Assembly (NCBI GenBank): GCA_902761905.1
Contig: CACWMK010000021.1
Coordinates: forward strand, 1 to 42,511
Length of the DNA stretch: 42,511 nt
Direction: 5' to 3'
From: an uncultured Prevotellaceae bacterium
Lineage (GTDB): Bacteria; Bacteroidota; Bacteroidia; Bacteroidales; Bacteroidaceae
Below the pieces are notes generated by a model that searched no databases, was not told the origin of the DNA, and was given only the letters and a program-made list of their open reading frames with translations. The position numbers and the translations under genes were made by a program. Below, in pieces: positions 8,329-16,590 of the stretch; within the stretch, counting starts at the first letter, position 1, and every line of letters starts with the position of its first letter.

Positions 8329-8336
8329 CAAAGATA
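8329..8336 (-). promoter_or_regulatory. -7 promoter element of the ftsX operon
   Basis: TATCTTTG on the minus strand, followed by CAGCCG, 33 nt upstream of the ftsX ATG. Confidence 0.65.
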
Positions 8337-8412
8337 CACAAAAATTTAGACATAAGCACATAAGAACATACATTTTTTTGTTTCTTTTGTTCTTTTTATC
8401 TCACAAAAAGCG

Positions 8413-8420
8413 TACCTTTG
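8413..8420 (+). promoter_or_regulatory. -7 promoter element of the radical SAM gene, near-leaderless
   Basis: TACCTTTG followed by CACCCGAT and then the ATG at 8429. The start codon begins 9 nt after the box, so the transcript would have almost no leader. A TTTG at 8386-8389 is a possible but widely spaced -33 element. Confidence 0.65.
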
Positions 8421-8428
8421 CACCCGAT

Positions 8429-9205
8429 ATGAGTACAATTATTTATCCATCGCCAATTTTCGGGCCTGTTCATAGTCGCCGACTTGGTATATCGCTCGGA
8501 ATCAACCTTTTGCCAGCCGATGGCAAGGTTTGTAGTTTTGACTGCATATATTGTGAGTGCGGATTCAACGAGGATCATCGCCCCACCCTGCCTATGCCCA
8601 CACGACAGGAGGTTGCACAGAAGTTGGAAGAGAAACTTAAGCAGATGGCATCAGAGGGCCTGTTGCCTGATGTACTTACCTTTGCCGGCAATGGCGAACC
8701 AACTTGCCATCCACACTTTGCCGAGATTATCGATGATACCATCCGCCTGCGCAACCAGTATTGCCCAAGCGCCAAGGTGTCTGTACTCAGCAACTCCACG
8801 ATGATTCATCGCCCCCAGGTGCACGATGCTCTGATAAAGGTAGACAACAACATCCTGAAACTCGACACCGTCGACCCAATATATATTAATAAGGTAGACC
8901 ATCCTAATGGCACTTACGACGTTGAAGCTATCATCGAACGACTAAAGGCATTCCATGGACACGTAATCATCCAGACAATGTTTATGCGTGGCGAATGTAA
9001 GGGTGAATCAGTTGATAACACAGGCGAGGAATATGTAGCCCCATGGCTAGAGGCCGTAGAGCAGATAGCTCCGCAGATGGTGATGATCTACACCATCGAC
9101 CGCGAAACACCAGCCCAAGGTCTGCAAAAAGCCACGCACGAACAGCTCGACACCATCCGCGACAGAGTCATCGCAGCAGGCATCCCCTGCACAGCATCTT
9201 ATTAA
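8429..9205 (+). CDS. radical SAM protein (COG0731-like)
   Basis: The product has 258 residues. The [4Fe-4S] motif is C35-x3-C39-x2-C42 (CSFDCIYCECG), preceded by FGPVHSRRLGISLGINLLP, a hallmark of the small stand-alone radical SAM proteins related to COG0731. LTFAGNGEPTCHPHF is the GGE-like SAM-binding strand, and VLSNSTMI and IQTMFMRGE follow in the barrel. No SPASM or second cluster domain is present and the substrate is unknown. The ATG at 8429 was chosen over an upstream frame because the -7 box lies only 9 nt before it. It is monocistronic and ends in a terminator shared with the convergent LpxA-like gene. Confidence 0.85.
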   Translation: MSTIIYPSPIFGPVHSRRLGISLGINLLPADGKVCSFDCIYCECGFNEDHRPTLPMPTRQEVAQKLEEKLKQMASEGLLPDVLTFAGNGEPTCHPHFAEIIDDTIRLRNQYCPSAKVSVLSNSTMIHRPQVHDALIKVDNNILKLDTVDPIYINKVDHPNGTYDVEAIIERLKAFHGHVIIQTMFMRGECKGESVDNTGEEYVAPWLEAVEQIAPQMVMIYTIDRETPAQGLQKATHEQLDTIRDRVIAAGIPCTASY

Positions 9206-9218
9206 ATCGAACAAATAC

Positions 9219-9247
9219 AAATCCCCAACCTTTTCGGCTGGGGATTT
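9219..9247. terminator. bidirectional terminator
   Basis: The stem is AAATCCCC (9219-9226) with GGGGATTT (9240-9247), extended by inner CC/GG pairs around a TTTTC loop. It lies between the convergent radical SAM and LpxA-like genes, 14 bp after the first stop and 5 bp before the second. Confidence 0.85.
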
Positions 9248-9251
9248 ATAT

Positions 9252-10031
9252 TTACTTACACATGATACCTCGCTTACTATTCTCGAGGAACTTGATGATA
9301 TTTCTGATTTCAGGACTATCAGGAACCTGGTCCTTAATCTGATTAACAACATCAAACACACTCGTCTTACCATTGAACAGCAGTCGATATGCATTAGCAA
9401 TATGCTTCTGAACCTTTGGATCTATCTCGGCATAGTTCATCATTGTGGTGTTTGGTCCGCCATACTCCATGGGACTACCGCCAGCGATAACGTATGGAGG
9501 CACATCGTGAGAGAATGTGCAACCAGCCTGTATCAGCGAGAGGTCGCCAGCACGGGTATTGGCATTCTGGATGGCACCTGATGAGAAGATAACGCCATTG
9601 CCGATCTCGCAATCACCAGCAATCTTGGTGCCGTAGCCGAACACACAGTTGGTACCTACCACAGTATCATGACTGATGTGGGTACCCTCAAGCAGGAAGT
9701 TGTGATTACCAATCTTGGTAACGCCATCCTTTTGTGTGCCACGGTTAATAACCACGTTCTCGCGGATAACATTGTTATTACCAATCTCTACGTACGACTT
9801 AGCACCGCGGAAGTTAAAGTCCTGAGGCAGGGCTGCAATCACACTTCCCTGATGAATCTTGTTGTTATTGCCGATGCGCGAGCCGTCGCAGATGCTAACG
9901 AATGGGAAGATGATACAGTTATCACCTATCACCACATCGTCCTCGATATACACAAAGGGGAATATCTTACAGTTGTCGCCAATCTTGGCCTTTGGGCTAA
10001 TCTCGGCTTTGGGGGATATTTCGCTTGCCAT
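9252..10031 (-). CDS. LpxA-like acyl-ACP/UDP-GlcNAc O-acyltransferase paralogue
   Basis: The product has 259 residues, a left-handed beta-helix protein made of hexapeptide repeats (IGDNCKIFPFVYIEDDVVIGDNC and so on). It matches LpxA in length, in NVVINRGTQKDGVTKIGN and in GTHISHDTVVG, which holds the His that is catalytic in LpxA. After that it diverges: the usual HQFVRIG-type segment is replaced by QNANTRAGDLSLI, before the conserved DVPPYVIAGGSP turn. True LpxA adds the 3-OH acyl chain to UDP-GlcNAc in lipid A synthesis. Bacteroidota usually carry that gene beside the lpxC-fabZ fusion, which is not seen here. It follows the RND outer-membrane gene in the same direction across a heptamer array, so it is probably co-transcribed. 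An envelope acyltransferase of altered specificity is likely, but a true LpxA cannot be excluded. Confidence 0.75.
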   Translation of the reverse strand: MASEISPKAEISPKAKIGDNCKIFPFVYIEDDVVIGDNCIIFPFVSICDGSRIGNNNKIHQGSVIAALPQDFNFRGAKSYVEIGNNNVIRENVVINRGTQKDGVTKIGNHNFLLEGTHISHDTVVGTNCVFGYGTKIAGDCEIGNGVIFSSGAIQNANTRAGDLSLIQAGCTFSHDVPPYVIAGGSPMEYGGPNTTMMNYAEIDPKVQKHIANAYRLLFNGKTSVFDVVNQIKDQVPDSPEIRNIIKFLENSKRGIMCK

Positions 10032-10064
10032 AACTCTTAATTCTTAATTCTTAACTCTTAATTT
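10032..10064. repeat. heptamer array between the outer-membrane efflux gene and the LpxA-like gene
   Basis: Four units (AACTCTT, AATTCTT, AATTCTT, AACTCTT) plus AATTT. The array starts at the base after the LpxA-like start codon and reaches the TAA of the efflux gene at 10063-10065. Confidence 0.9.
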
Positions 10065-11442
10065 ACTTGGCACCTCCACCTAAGGCTTGGTACAAACTTA
10101 CTACAGCCTGCATCTTTGAGAGCTGGTCTGTTACCTCGTTTATCTCGGCATTCAGCAGATTGCTCTGAGCGGTGATAACCTCAAGATAAGTGGTGTTGGT
10201 AGATGACTCCATCAACTTCTTGGTGTCTTCAACATTCTTCTTCAGAACCTCTACACGCTTGCCGTCGAGTTCAGCCTTCTCATTGTAAGAGTTGTAAGCT
10301 ACAAGAGCGTTCGACACCTCATTACCAGCCTTGTAGATAGAGTTCTGCCAGTTATTGTAAGCCTGCTCATACTGCATCTTAGCCACCTTGAGACCAGCCA
10401 CAATCTGTCCGTGCTGGAAGATGGGCTGAACCAGCGAACCAACAGCTGACATCAACCACTTGCCAGGATTAACCATTCCACTATTATTGGTAAATGCAGC
10501 AGTACCAGTGATGGTTATGCTAGGATAGAATCGGCTGCGTGCAGTCTCTACATCGTAGAAGCACTGAGCCAAAGCCATCTCGTAAGAGTGAACATCAGCA
10601 CGGTTGGCCAGCATCTGGATTCCTACGCCAGTAGAAAACTCTGTAGGCAGACTCTGACCAGCAAACTTGCCTCGAGGGATAGCCTGACCAGGCTGACCAA
10701 GCAGAAGCGAGAGCGAATTCTCAGTCTCGCGCATCTGGCGCTGCAGGTCTACACGCTGACTCTGCACCTGATAGTAAGCAGCCTCAGCGCTCTGAACAGC
10801 AGTAGAGCGATAACCAGCACGATTCTCGTGCATAAACTGCATCTTCTCCCAAGTCTCCTTTGTCAACTGCTCCATATCTGTCACAATCTCCATCTGACGA
10901 TCGATCATCAGCAGAGTGTAATACAGGTTGGCGATAGTAGAGATAACATTGGTCTTGACTACTGTCTGATAGTCCTTTGTAGCTATCAGCTGCATCTGTG
11001 CAGAACGCTTTACGCTAAGCAGATTGCCAAACAGGTCGACATTCCAACTAGCTGAAACAGGCAGTGTATATGCCTTTGTTGCAGCAGCACCGTCAAACGA
11101 GCTGAGTGTACCCTGTGCATTAATGCCTACCGATGGCAGGAAGGCCAACTTGGCTATCTTGAGAGCCTCGTTAACCATCTGCACATTGAGGGCAGCATTC
11201 AGCAGGTCAGGATTATTATCAAGACCCTGCTGGATAAGAGCCTGCAGCTGTGGATCGGTAAAGACACTGCGCCAAGGCATATTGCCGAAAGATGTAGTAT
11301 CCTGTACGGCAAGGGTGTCAGTCAGTGACTGAGTGTCGCGAACCAATCCCTTGGTATCTACCTCAGGGCGCTCGTATTTGTTATAGAGTCCGCAGCTCGA
11401 CAGCAGCAAGGCTGCGGACATAAATATCATCAGTTTCTTCAT
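10063..11442 (-). CDS. RND efflux outer-membrane channel lipoprotein (OprM/NodT family)
   Basis: The product has 459 residues. It begins MKKLMIFMSAALLLSSCG, a lipoprotein signal with lipobox LSSC. The body matches the TolC-like OEP family: two repeats of long helices and barrel strands, with PWRSVFTDPQLQALIQQGLDNNPDLLNA at the start of repeat one and a second repeat from about residue 265 (GIQMLANRADVHSYEMALAQCFYDVETARSRFYPSITITG). It forms the outer-membrane exit duct for the pump encoded just upstream. I used ATG 11442, which gives a normal signal peptide; an in-frame ATG at 11460 would overlap the pump gene by 17 bp. Confidence 0.92.
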   Translation of the reverse strand: MKKLMIFMSAALLLSSCGLYNKYERPEVDTKGLVRDTQSLTDTLAVQDTTSFGNMPWRSVFTDPQLQALIQQGLDNNPDLLNAALNVQMVNEALKIAKLAFLPSVGINAQGTLSSFDGAAATKAYTLPVSASWNVDLFGNLLSVKRSAQMQLIATKDYQTVVKTNVISTIANLYYTLLMIDRQMEIVTDMEQLTKETWEKMQFMHENRAGYRSTAVQSAEAAYYQVQSQRVDLQRQMRETENSLSLLLGQPGQAIPRGKFAGQSLPTEFSTGVGIQMLANRADVHSYEMALAQCFYDVETARSRFYPSITITGTAAFTNNSGMVNPGKWLMSAVGSLVQPIFQHGQIVAGLKVAKMQYEQAYNNWQNSIYKAGNEVSNALVAYNSYNEKAELDGKRVEVLKKNVEDTKKLMESSTNTTYLEVITAQSNLLNAEINEVTDQLSKMQAVVSLYQALGGGAK

Positions 11443-11443
11443 A

Positions 11444-14400
11444 TTACTTCTCAAGTTCATAATCTACAGGTTTTTTATGTGCATACTGAGCCAGCTCGGC
11501 AGCCACCTCTGTATTCTCCTCATCCTCGAACTTCAGCGGACTGATCTTCTCCTGGATAGACTGGAAGATAACAAACAGTGTGGGCACAACGAACAGCTGC
11601 AGGATAGTACCAATAAGCATACCACCTACGGCAGCAGCACCCAGCGTCTGGTTACCATTCTTACCAACACCGCTGGCAAACATCATTGGCAGCAGTCCGA
11701 TAACCATAGCCAGAGATGTCATAAGGATAGGACGCAGACGGGCAGCAGCTCCAAGCACAGCCGACCACGTGATAGCCATACCCGTCTGGCGGCGCTCAAG
11801 TGCGAACTGTACGATAAGGATGGCATTCTTAGCCAACAGACCAATCAGCATAATCAGCGAGATCTGCATGTAGATATCGTTGGAATGACCAAAGATATTG
11901 GTGAACAAGAAGCAACCTGCCAGTCCGAATGGAACAGAGAGCACTACCGACAGCGGCAGAATGTACGACTCGTACTGTGCAGACAGAATGAGGTAGATGA
12001 AGATGAAACACAGCACAAAGATGATACCTGTGGTGTTCGAAGCCTTAGCCTCCTCACGTGTCAGACCTGAGTAGTCGTAGGTATAACCTGTAGGCAATAC
12101 CTGCTTGCCCACCTCGTCGATAGCCTTCAGGGCATCACCAGTAGAATATCCGTTAGCCACAGTACCCGTTACGTTGATAGATGTAAACAGGTTGAAGCGG
12201 TTGATATTCAACGGACCATATACGCGCTCAAGATTACAGAACTCCTTGATAGGCGACATTCCCGCGGGCGTGCGTACATATATACTATTAAGCGACTCTG
12301 GTGTCATACGTGTCTCGGGCGAACCCTGAATCATAACCTTATAAAGCTTACCAAACGAGTTGAAGTTTGAACCATACAGTCCACCAAAGTATCCCTGCAG
12401 TGTGCTCAGTACCAGTGTAGGCGATATACCACTCTGCTTACACTTAGCCACATCCACGTGTACCATATACTGTGGATAGTTAGGATTGTATGATGTCTGA
12501 GCCGTCTGGAACTCTGGACGCTTGTTCAGCTCGCCCAGGAACTCCTTCACGATACCAAAGAACTTGTTCAGGTCGCCACCAGTGCGGTCCTGCATTACCA
12601 GCGAGATACCACTGTTGGCAGAGAATCCAGGAATCATTGGGGGCGAGAATGCCAGAATCTGTGCATCCTTGATGTGGGCAGTCTTGATGAATATCTGGGC
12701 TATCACACCTGTTGCATCGTATGGACTGATAAAGAAGCGATAGATACCATCACCCTGCCACAGTCCAGAGAGCTTCCACCAGAATCCCTTCTGACGTTCT
12801 GCGAATGGCTTCAGCTTGATAATGAATGTACCCTGGTCTGATCCAGCTCCAGCGATGAAGTTGTAACCCTGCACCATCTCACGGTTCTTGATAGCAGGCA
12901 TCTGCGACAAGATAGAATCAACCTGCAGCACTACCTGACGGGTACGAGCCTCTGATGTAGCAGGAGGCATAGAGATAGTACAGAACAGTGTACCAGTATC
13001 CTCATCGGGCACCAGACCTGTCTTGGTGGTAACAAATGTTACAGCCAATACTACAATACCTACTACCACTGTAGCAATGATAGCAAGAGGCTTGCGTACC
13101 AGTTTCTCAAGTATTGTCTTATATTTGGCCGTAGTGGTCTCGAAAGCTACGTTGAACGACTGATGGAAACGGTCTACGCGACTCATTTTCTTCTCGTGTC
13201 CGTCCTTATCGTGAGGTTTCAGGAACACAGCACACAGTGCAGGCGACAGCGTCAGGGCGTTAACAGCCGAGATGATAATGCTAATAGCCATGGTTACACC
13301 GAACTCGCGATAGAATGTACCAGATGTTCCGCCGATGAATGATACAGGTACGAACACAGCAGCCATCACCAGTGTGATAGATATGATAGCACCCGAAATC
13401 TCGTTCATCGCATCGATTGATGCAGTAAGCGAACTCTTGTAACCTTGATCCAACTTAGCGTGCACAGCCTCGACCACCACGATGGCATCATCCACCACGA
13501 TGGCAATAGCCAGCAGAAGTGCCGAAAGTACCAGCAGGTTGATCGAGAATCCCATCACGTTCAGGAAGAAGAACGTACCAATCAGCGATACAGGCACGGC
13601 AATCAGCGGGATAAGTGTCGAACGCATATCCTGCAGGAAGATGTACACTACCAGGAACACCAGCGCCAGCGTCATAAAGAGGGTGAATACTACCTCCTCG
13701 ATTGAGGCATACAGGAACTCTGTAACATCGTAGTTGATCTTTACCTCCATGCCTGGTGGCATCAGTTTCTTCTGCGACTCAAGCTCGGCTTTAACCTGCT
13801 TTGCAATTTCGTTAGCATTTGATCCGGCCACCTGCTGTATCATTGTCATTACCGATGGTACACCATTGTTCTTCATCGATACCGAGTAGCCTTCACCACC
13901 CAGCTCAATCCTGGCCAGATCCTTCAGCTTCAGTGTCTGTCCGTTGGCATCACTCTTTATGATAATGTCACCAAACTCCTCAGCTGTACGGAAACGTCCT
14001 GTATAACGCATCGAGTACTCGTAAGCCACATTTTTAGCCTGCTCACCAAACTTACCTGGTGCAGCCTCGATATTCTGCTCAGCCAGGGCAGCTGTAATGT
14101 CCGATGGAATCAAGCTGTGCTGCTTCATCACATCTGGCTTCAGCCATATACGCATAGCGTAGGTCTTCGAGCTGAATCCCGAAGCATCACCCACGCCCTC
14201 GATACGCTTCAGCGCAGGCACGATGTTGATGGCATTATAGTTTGTCAGGAACTCATCGTCGTAACGACCGTCGGATGTCAGTGAATACATCAGTACCTGT
14301 GACGACTGGCGCTTTACTACGCGCACACCAATCTGGTTAACCTCGGAAGGCAGCAGGGCCTGAGCCTGACTCACACGGTTCTGAACGTTCACAGCACACA

Positions 14401-14704
14401 TATCAGGATTCAGTCCCTGACGGAACATAACCTGAATCATAGCCGAACCAGGTGATGCGGTACTGGTGATATAGTCCATTCCTTCTACACCGTTGATACT
14501 CTCCTCAAGCGGAGTCACAACGGCATTCTTCACCGTCTGTGCATCGGCACCTGGGTAGCTACCTATCACCACGATGTTAGGCGGCGCAATATTCGGATAC
14601 TGCTCGATAGGAAGCGAGACCAGTCCGATAAAGCCCAGCAGCACGATGACAATAGATATCACCGTCGACAGCACTGGGCGTTTAATAAAATTCGTAAAAG
14701 TCAT
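11444..14704 (-). CDS. RND multidrug efflux pump, HAE1/AcrB family
   Basis: The product has 1086 residues with the 12-helix RND layout. It opens with TNFIKRPVLSTVISIVIVLLGFIGLVSLPIEQYPNIAPP, the classical AcrB-type start. The pore-domain segment GADAQTVKNAVVTPLEESINGVEGMDYITS follows. The TM4 proton-relay pair is present in AIAIVVDDAIVVVEAVH (two Asp), and the TM10 Lys lies in LIGLLAKNAILIVQFALERR. The C-terminus is a charged tail of about 40 residues. It is the inner-membrane, proton-driven component of a tripartite pump. The order adaptor, pump, channel is standard. Substrates cannot be read from sequence. Both flanking gaps are short, and the one to the adaptor gene is a heptamer array. 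Confidence 0.95.
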   Translation of the reverse strand: MTFTNFIKRPVLSTVISIVIVLLGFIGLVSLPIEQYPNIAPPNIVVIGSYPGADAQTVKNAVVTPLEESINGVEGMDYITSTASPGSAMIQVMFRQGLNPDMCAVNVQNRVSQAQALLPSEVNQIGVRVVKRQSSQVLMYSLTSDGRYDDEFLTNYNAINIVPALKRIEGVGDASGFSSKTYAMRIWLKPDVMKQHSLIPSDITAALAEQNIEAAPGKFGEQAKNVAYEYSMRYTGRFRTAEEFGDIIIKSDANGQTLKLKDLARIELGGEGYSVSMKNNGVPSVMTMIQQVAGSNANEIAKQVKAELESQKKLMPPGMEVKINYDVTEFLYASIEEVVFTLFMTLALVFLVVYIFLQDMRSTLIPLIAVPVSLIGTFFFLNVMGFSINLLVLSALLLAIAIVVDDAIVVVEAVHAKLDQGYKSSLTASIDAMNEISGAIISITLVMAAVFVPVSFIGGTSGTFYREFGVTMAISIIISAVNALTLSPALCAVFLKPHDKDGHEKKMSRVDRFHQSFNVAFETTTAKYKTILEKLVRKPLAIIATVVVGIVVLAVTFVTTKTGLVPDEDTGTLFCTISMPPATSEARTRQVVLQVDSILSQMPAIKNREMVQGYNFIAGAGSDQGTFIIKLKPFAERQKGFWWKLSGLWQGDGIYRFFISPYDATGVIAQIFIKTAHIKDAQILAFSPPMIPGFSANSGISLVMQDRTGGDLNKFFGIVKEFLGELNKRPEFQTAQTSYNPNYPQYMVHVDVAKCKQSGISPTLVLSTLQGYFGGLYGSNFNSFGKLYKVMIQGSPETRMTPESLNSIYVRTPAGMSPIKEFCNLERVYGPLNINRFNLFTSINVTGTVANGYSTGDALKAIDEVGKQVLPTGYTYDYSGLTREEAKASNTTGIIFVLCFIFIYLILSAQYESYILPLSVVLSVPFGLAGCFLFTNIFGHSNDIYMQISLIMLIGLLAKNAILIVQFALERRQTGMAITWSAVLGAAARLRPILMTSLAMVIGLLPMMFASGVGKNGNQTLGAAAVGGMLIGTILQLFVVPTLFVIFQSIQEKISPLKFEDEENTEVAAELAQYAHKKPVDYELEK

Positions 14705-14710
14705 TATTTC

Positions 14711-14738
14711 TTAACTCTTAATTCTTAACTCTTAATTA
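14711..14738. repeat. heptamer array between adaptor and pump genes
   Basis: Four units (TTAACTC, TTAATTC, TTAACTC, TTAATTA) between the pump ATG (14702-14704) and the adaptor TAA (14736-14738), which the last unit contains. Confidence 0.9.
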
Positions 14739-15911
14739 CTTCATAGCTCCTACGATGTCGCCAGATGTCATAGCCTTAGCCTGCTCATCTATCTTCTGCT
14801 GATAGCGCTCTGGGGTGATGGGCACAATCTCCATACCGTCGCTAAGCTTGGTGATACCATTGGTCACGTACTTGTCACCAGTCTTCAGTCCGCCAGTCAC
14901 GATGTAGTTCATACCATCGTTCTGTGGAGCCACCTGAATCTCGCTGTACTTCACCTTGTTGTCGCTACCCAGCAGGTAAACGAACTTTTTGTTCTGTACC
15001 TCTGACACAGCACCCTGTGGGATGATGATAGCCGACGAACTGGTGTGAGGGATAATGATAGAGCCCGAACCACCGCTCTTAAGTACGCGCTGGGGGTTCT
15101 GGAACAGAGCGATCATCTGCACACTACCTGTAGCAGCGTCGATCACACCACTCATCTTTGTCACAGTACCGTCGAGATCGTACATTGTGCCATCGGCAAG
15201 CTTCAGCTTAACTGGTGGGAACTTTGACACAGCAGCAGCCTGACCGCCAGCATCCTTGCTCATCTCGAGTGCATCCTTCTCTGTTACTGAGAAGTAAACC
15301 TCCATAGATGAATTGTTAGATACGGTTGTCAGCACGTTGCCTGTGCTTACCAGTGCACCTACCTTATAAGGCAGAGTACCTACCACACCAGCAGCAGGGC
15401 TCTTCACGTAGCAGTAGCTCAGCATCTCCTTGGCTGATGACAGAGAAGCCTCTGCCTGAGCCAGTCCAGCCTTAGCCTGCTCGTACTGATTGGTAGCGCT
15501 CTGCAGTTCAAAGTCACCAATCACACCGTTATCGTGCAGTTTCTTCGAATTTTCATAACTCAACTTTGCTGTATTAACACTAGCCTGAGCTGTATTAACG
15601 CTGGCCTGAGCCTGACGCACCTGAGCCTGATAGGTTACGTTGTCGATTACGAACAATACCTGTCCGGCGCTTACTGTCTGACCTTCCTTCACATTGATCT
15701 GTGTGATAAATCCTGCTACTTTAGGACTGATCTGCACATCCTGCACACCCTTGATAGTTGCAGGATAAGTGGTCTGAGTTTCAGAACTCTGAGTACCTAC
15801 TGCAGTAACAGGATACTCGTTGTCGCCAAACTGAGGGCGACCACCGCCGCCACCGCACGATGCCAGGATCAGCGATGCAGCAGCCATTACCAAAAACTTA
15901 CTTTTCATCAT
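14736..15911 (-). CDS. RND efflux periplasmic adaptor (HlyD/AcrA family)
   Basis: The product has 391 residues. A lipoprotein signal (AAASLILASCGGGGG) is followed by the membrane-fusion layout. A lipoyl half-motif DVQISPKVAGFITQINVKEGQTVSAGQVLFVID starts near residue 60. A coiled-coil hairpin follows, rich in QAQASVNTAQASVNTAKLSYEN. The second lipoyl half (YCYVKSPAAGVVGTLPYKVGALVS) comes next, then beta-barrel and membrane-proximal domains. It bridges pump and channel in the periplasm and is first in the operon. Two ATG codons lie in tandem (15911 and 15908); either gives the same signal. Upstream are a leader terminator and an operator-like palindrome, so the operon is probably regulated both at initiation and by early termination. 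Confidence 0.93.
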   Translation of the reverse strand: MMKSKFLVMAAASLILASCGGGGGRPQFGDNEYPVTAVGTQSSETQTTYPATIKGVQDVQISPKVAGFITQINVKEGQTVSAGQVLFVIDNVTYQAQVRQAQASVNTAQASVNTAKLSYENSKKLHDNGVIGDFELQSATNQYEQAKAGLAQAEASLSSAKEMLSYCYVKSPAAGVVGTLPYKVGALVSTGNVLTTVSNNSSMEVYFSVTEKDALEMSKDAGGQAAAVSKFPPVKLKLADGTMYDLDGTVTKMSGVIDAATGSVQMIALFQNPQRVLKSGGSGSIIIPHTSSSAIIIPQGAVSEVQNKKFVYLLGSDNKVKYSEIQVAPQNDGMNYIVTGGLKTGDKYVTNGITKLSDGMEIVPITPERYQQKIDEQAKAMTSGDIVGAMK

Positions 15912-15939
15912 ACTAACTATTTGTATCTAATTTAATCTC

Positions 15940-15990
15940 AAAAAAATAAACGCAACCCGAAAACTTTCAGCATTACGCAGGGTTTTCGGG
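15940..15990 (-). terminator. intrinsic terminator in the leader of the RND operon (possible attenuator)
   Basis: On the minus strand, CCCGAAAAC (15990-15982) pairs perfectly with GTTTTCGGG (15964-15956) over a 17-nt loop. TTGCGTTTATTTTTTT follows. The hairpin lies between the -7 box (15994-16001) and the adaptor ATG, so the RNA must be read through to express the pump. A competing anti-terminator fold is not obvious by eye. Confidence 0.65.
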
Positions 15991-15993
15991 CTG

Positions 15994-16001
15994 CAAAGTT
16001 A
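15994..16001 (-). promoter_or_regulatory. -7 promoter element of the RND operon
   Basis: TAACTTTG on the minus strand, followed by CAGCCCG. No -33 TTTG is visible at the usual distance; the operator-like palindrome occupies that space. Confidence 0.6.
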
Positions 16002-16007
16002 CTAAAA

Positions 16008-16025
16008 ATATATCTCAAGATATAT
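16008..16025. promoter_or_regulatory. operator-like palindrome upstream of the RND operon
   Basis: ATATATCTCAAGATATAT has perfect 8-bp arms around a 2-bp centre. It begins 7 bp upstream of the -7 box, in the spacer where a dimeric repressor would block polymerase. No regulator gene is adjacent. The binding protein is unknown. Confidence 0.55.
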
Positions 16026-16087
16026 CCTCTGCAATGAAATTTAACAAAGTTTATTGCCTATAACTTTAGCAACTAACTTTTTAACAT

Positions 16088-16549
16088 TTAGAGAGGGAAT
16101 ACAAGGCCAACGCTCAGTGTGCTCTTGCCATCGTACTGAGTCTTGTAGTTGTACTCTGCCTTGAATGTTACACTCGAAGTAAGGGGTACTTCTACACCTG
16201 CACCGATGTTCAGTCCCATCTTAGAGTCGCTGGCATCACCGCTCCAACCAAGTACATTCAGACCAGCCAAAGGATAGATTGTCACGCTGCTATTAGCCAG
16301 GTGGAAAAGATACTCTACATTTACATTACCATTCCAAGCGCTTACACCATCCTTAGCAAAGAAATAGTTGAACTCGGCCACACCACGTACGTTCTGAGCA
16401 AACTCATAACCATAATTAGCACCGATACCAACGTTGTTTGGCGAATCAATCATGTAATCGAAGTGAACACTTGCAGTTGATTTACCTACCTGTGCGAAAG
16501 ATGCTACACTGAACATCATTGCGCAAACTACCATTAAGATCTTTTTCAT
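16088..16549 (-). CDS. small outer-membrane beta-barrel protein
   Basis: The product has 153 residues. A signal peptide (MKKILMVVCAMMFSVASFAQ) precedes about eight amphipathic strands such as STASVHFDYMI, VGIGANYGYEF, VRGVAEFNYFF and VTFKAEYNYKTQ. It ends LSVGLVFPL, close to the aromatic C-terminal signature of barrels. It fits the OmpX/OmpA-barrel superfamily of small 8-stranded proteins. It follows the HGSNAT-like gene by 41 bp in the same direction. I see no clear promoter in that gap, so co-transcription is possible, although the glycan genes and this barrel have no obvious link. The function is unknown. Confidence 0.75.
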   Translation of the reverse strand: MKKILMVVCAMMFSVASFAQVGKSTASVHFDYMIDSPNNVGIGANYGYEFAQNVRGVAEFNYFFAKDGVSAWNGNVNVEYLFHLANSSVTIYPLAGLNVLGWSGDASDSKMGLNIGAGVEVPLTSSVTFKAEYNYKTQYDGKSTLSVGLVFPL

Positions 16550-16590
16550 AACAGTTGTTTTTTAAGAAATAAATTAATAATACAAATACT

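Noticed and set aside
13445-13733. Plus-strand frames inside the RND pump gene
   Set aside because: Antisense to conserved transmembrane segments including the Asp-Asp proton relay; no start signals or family features.
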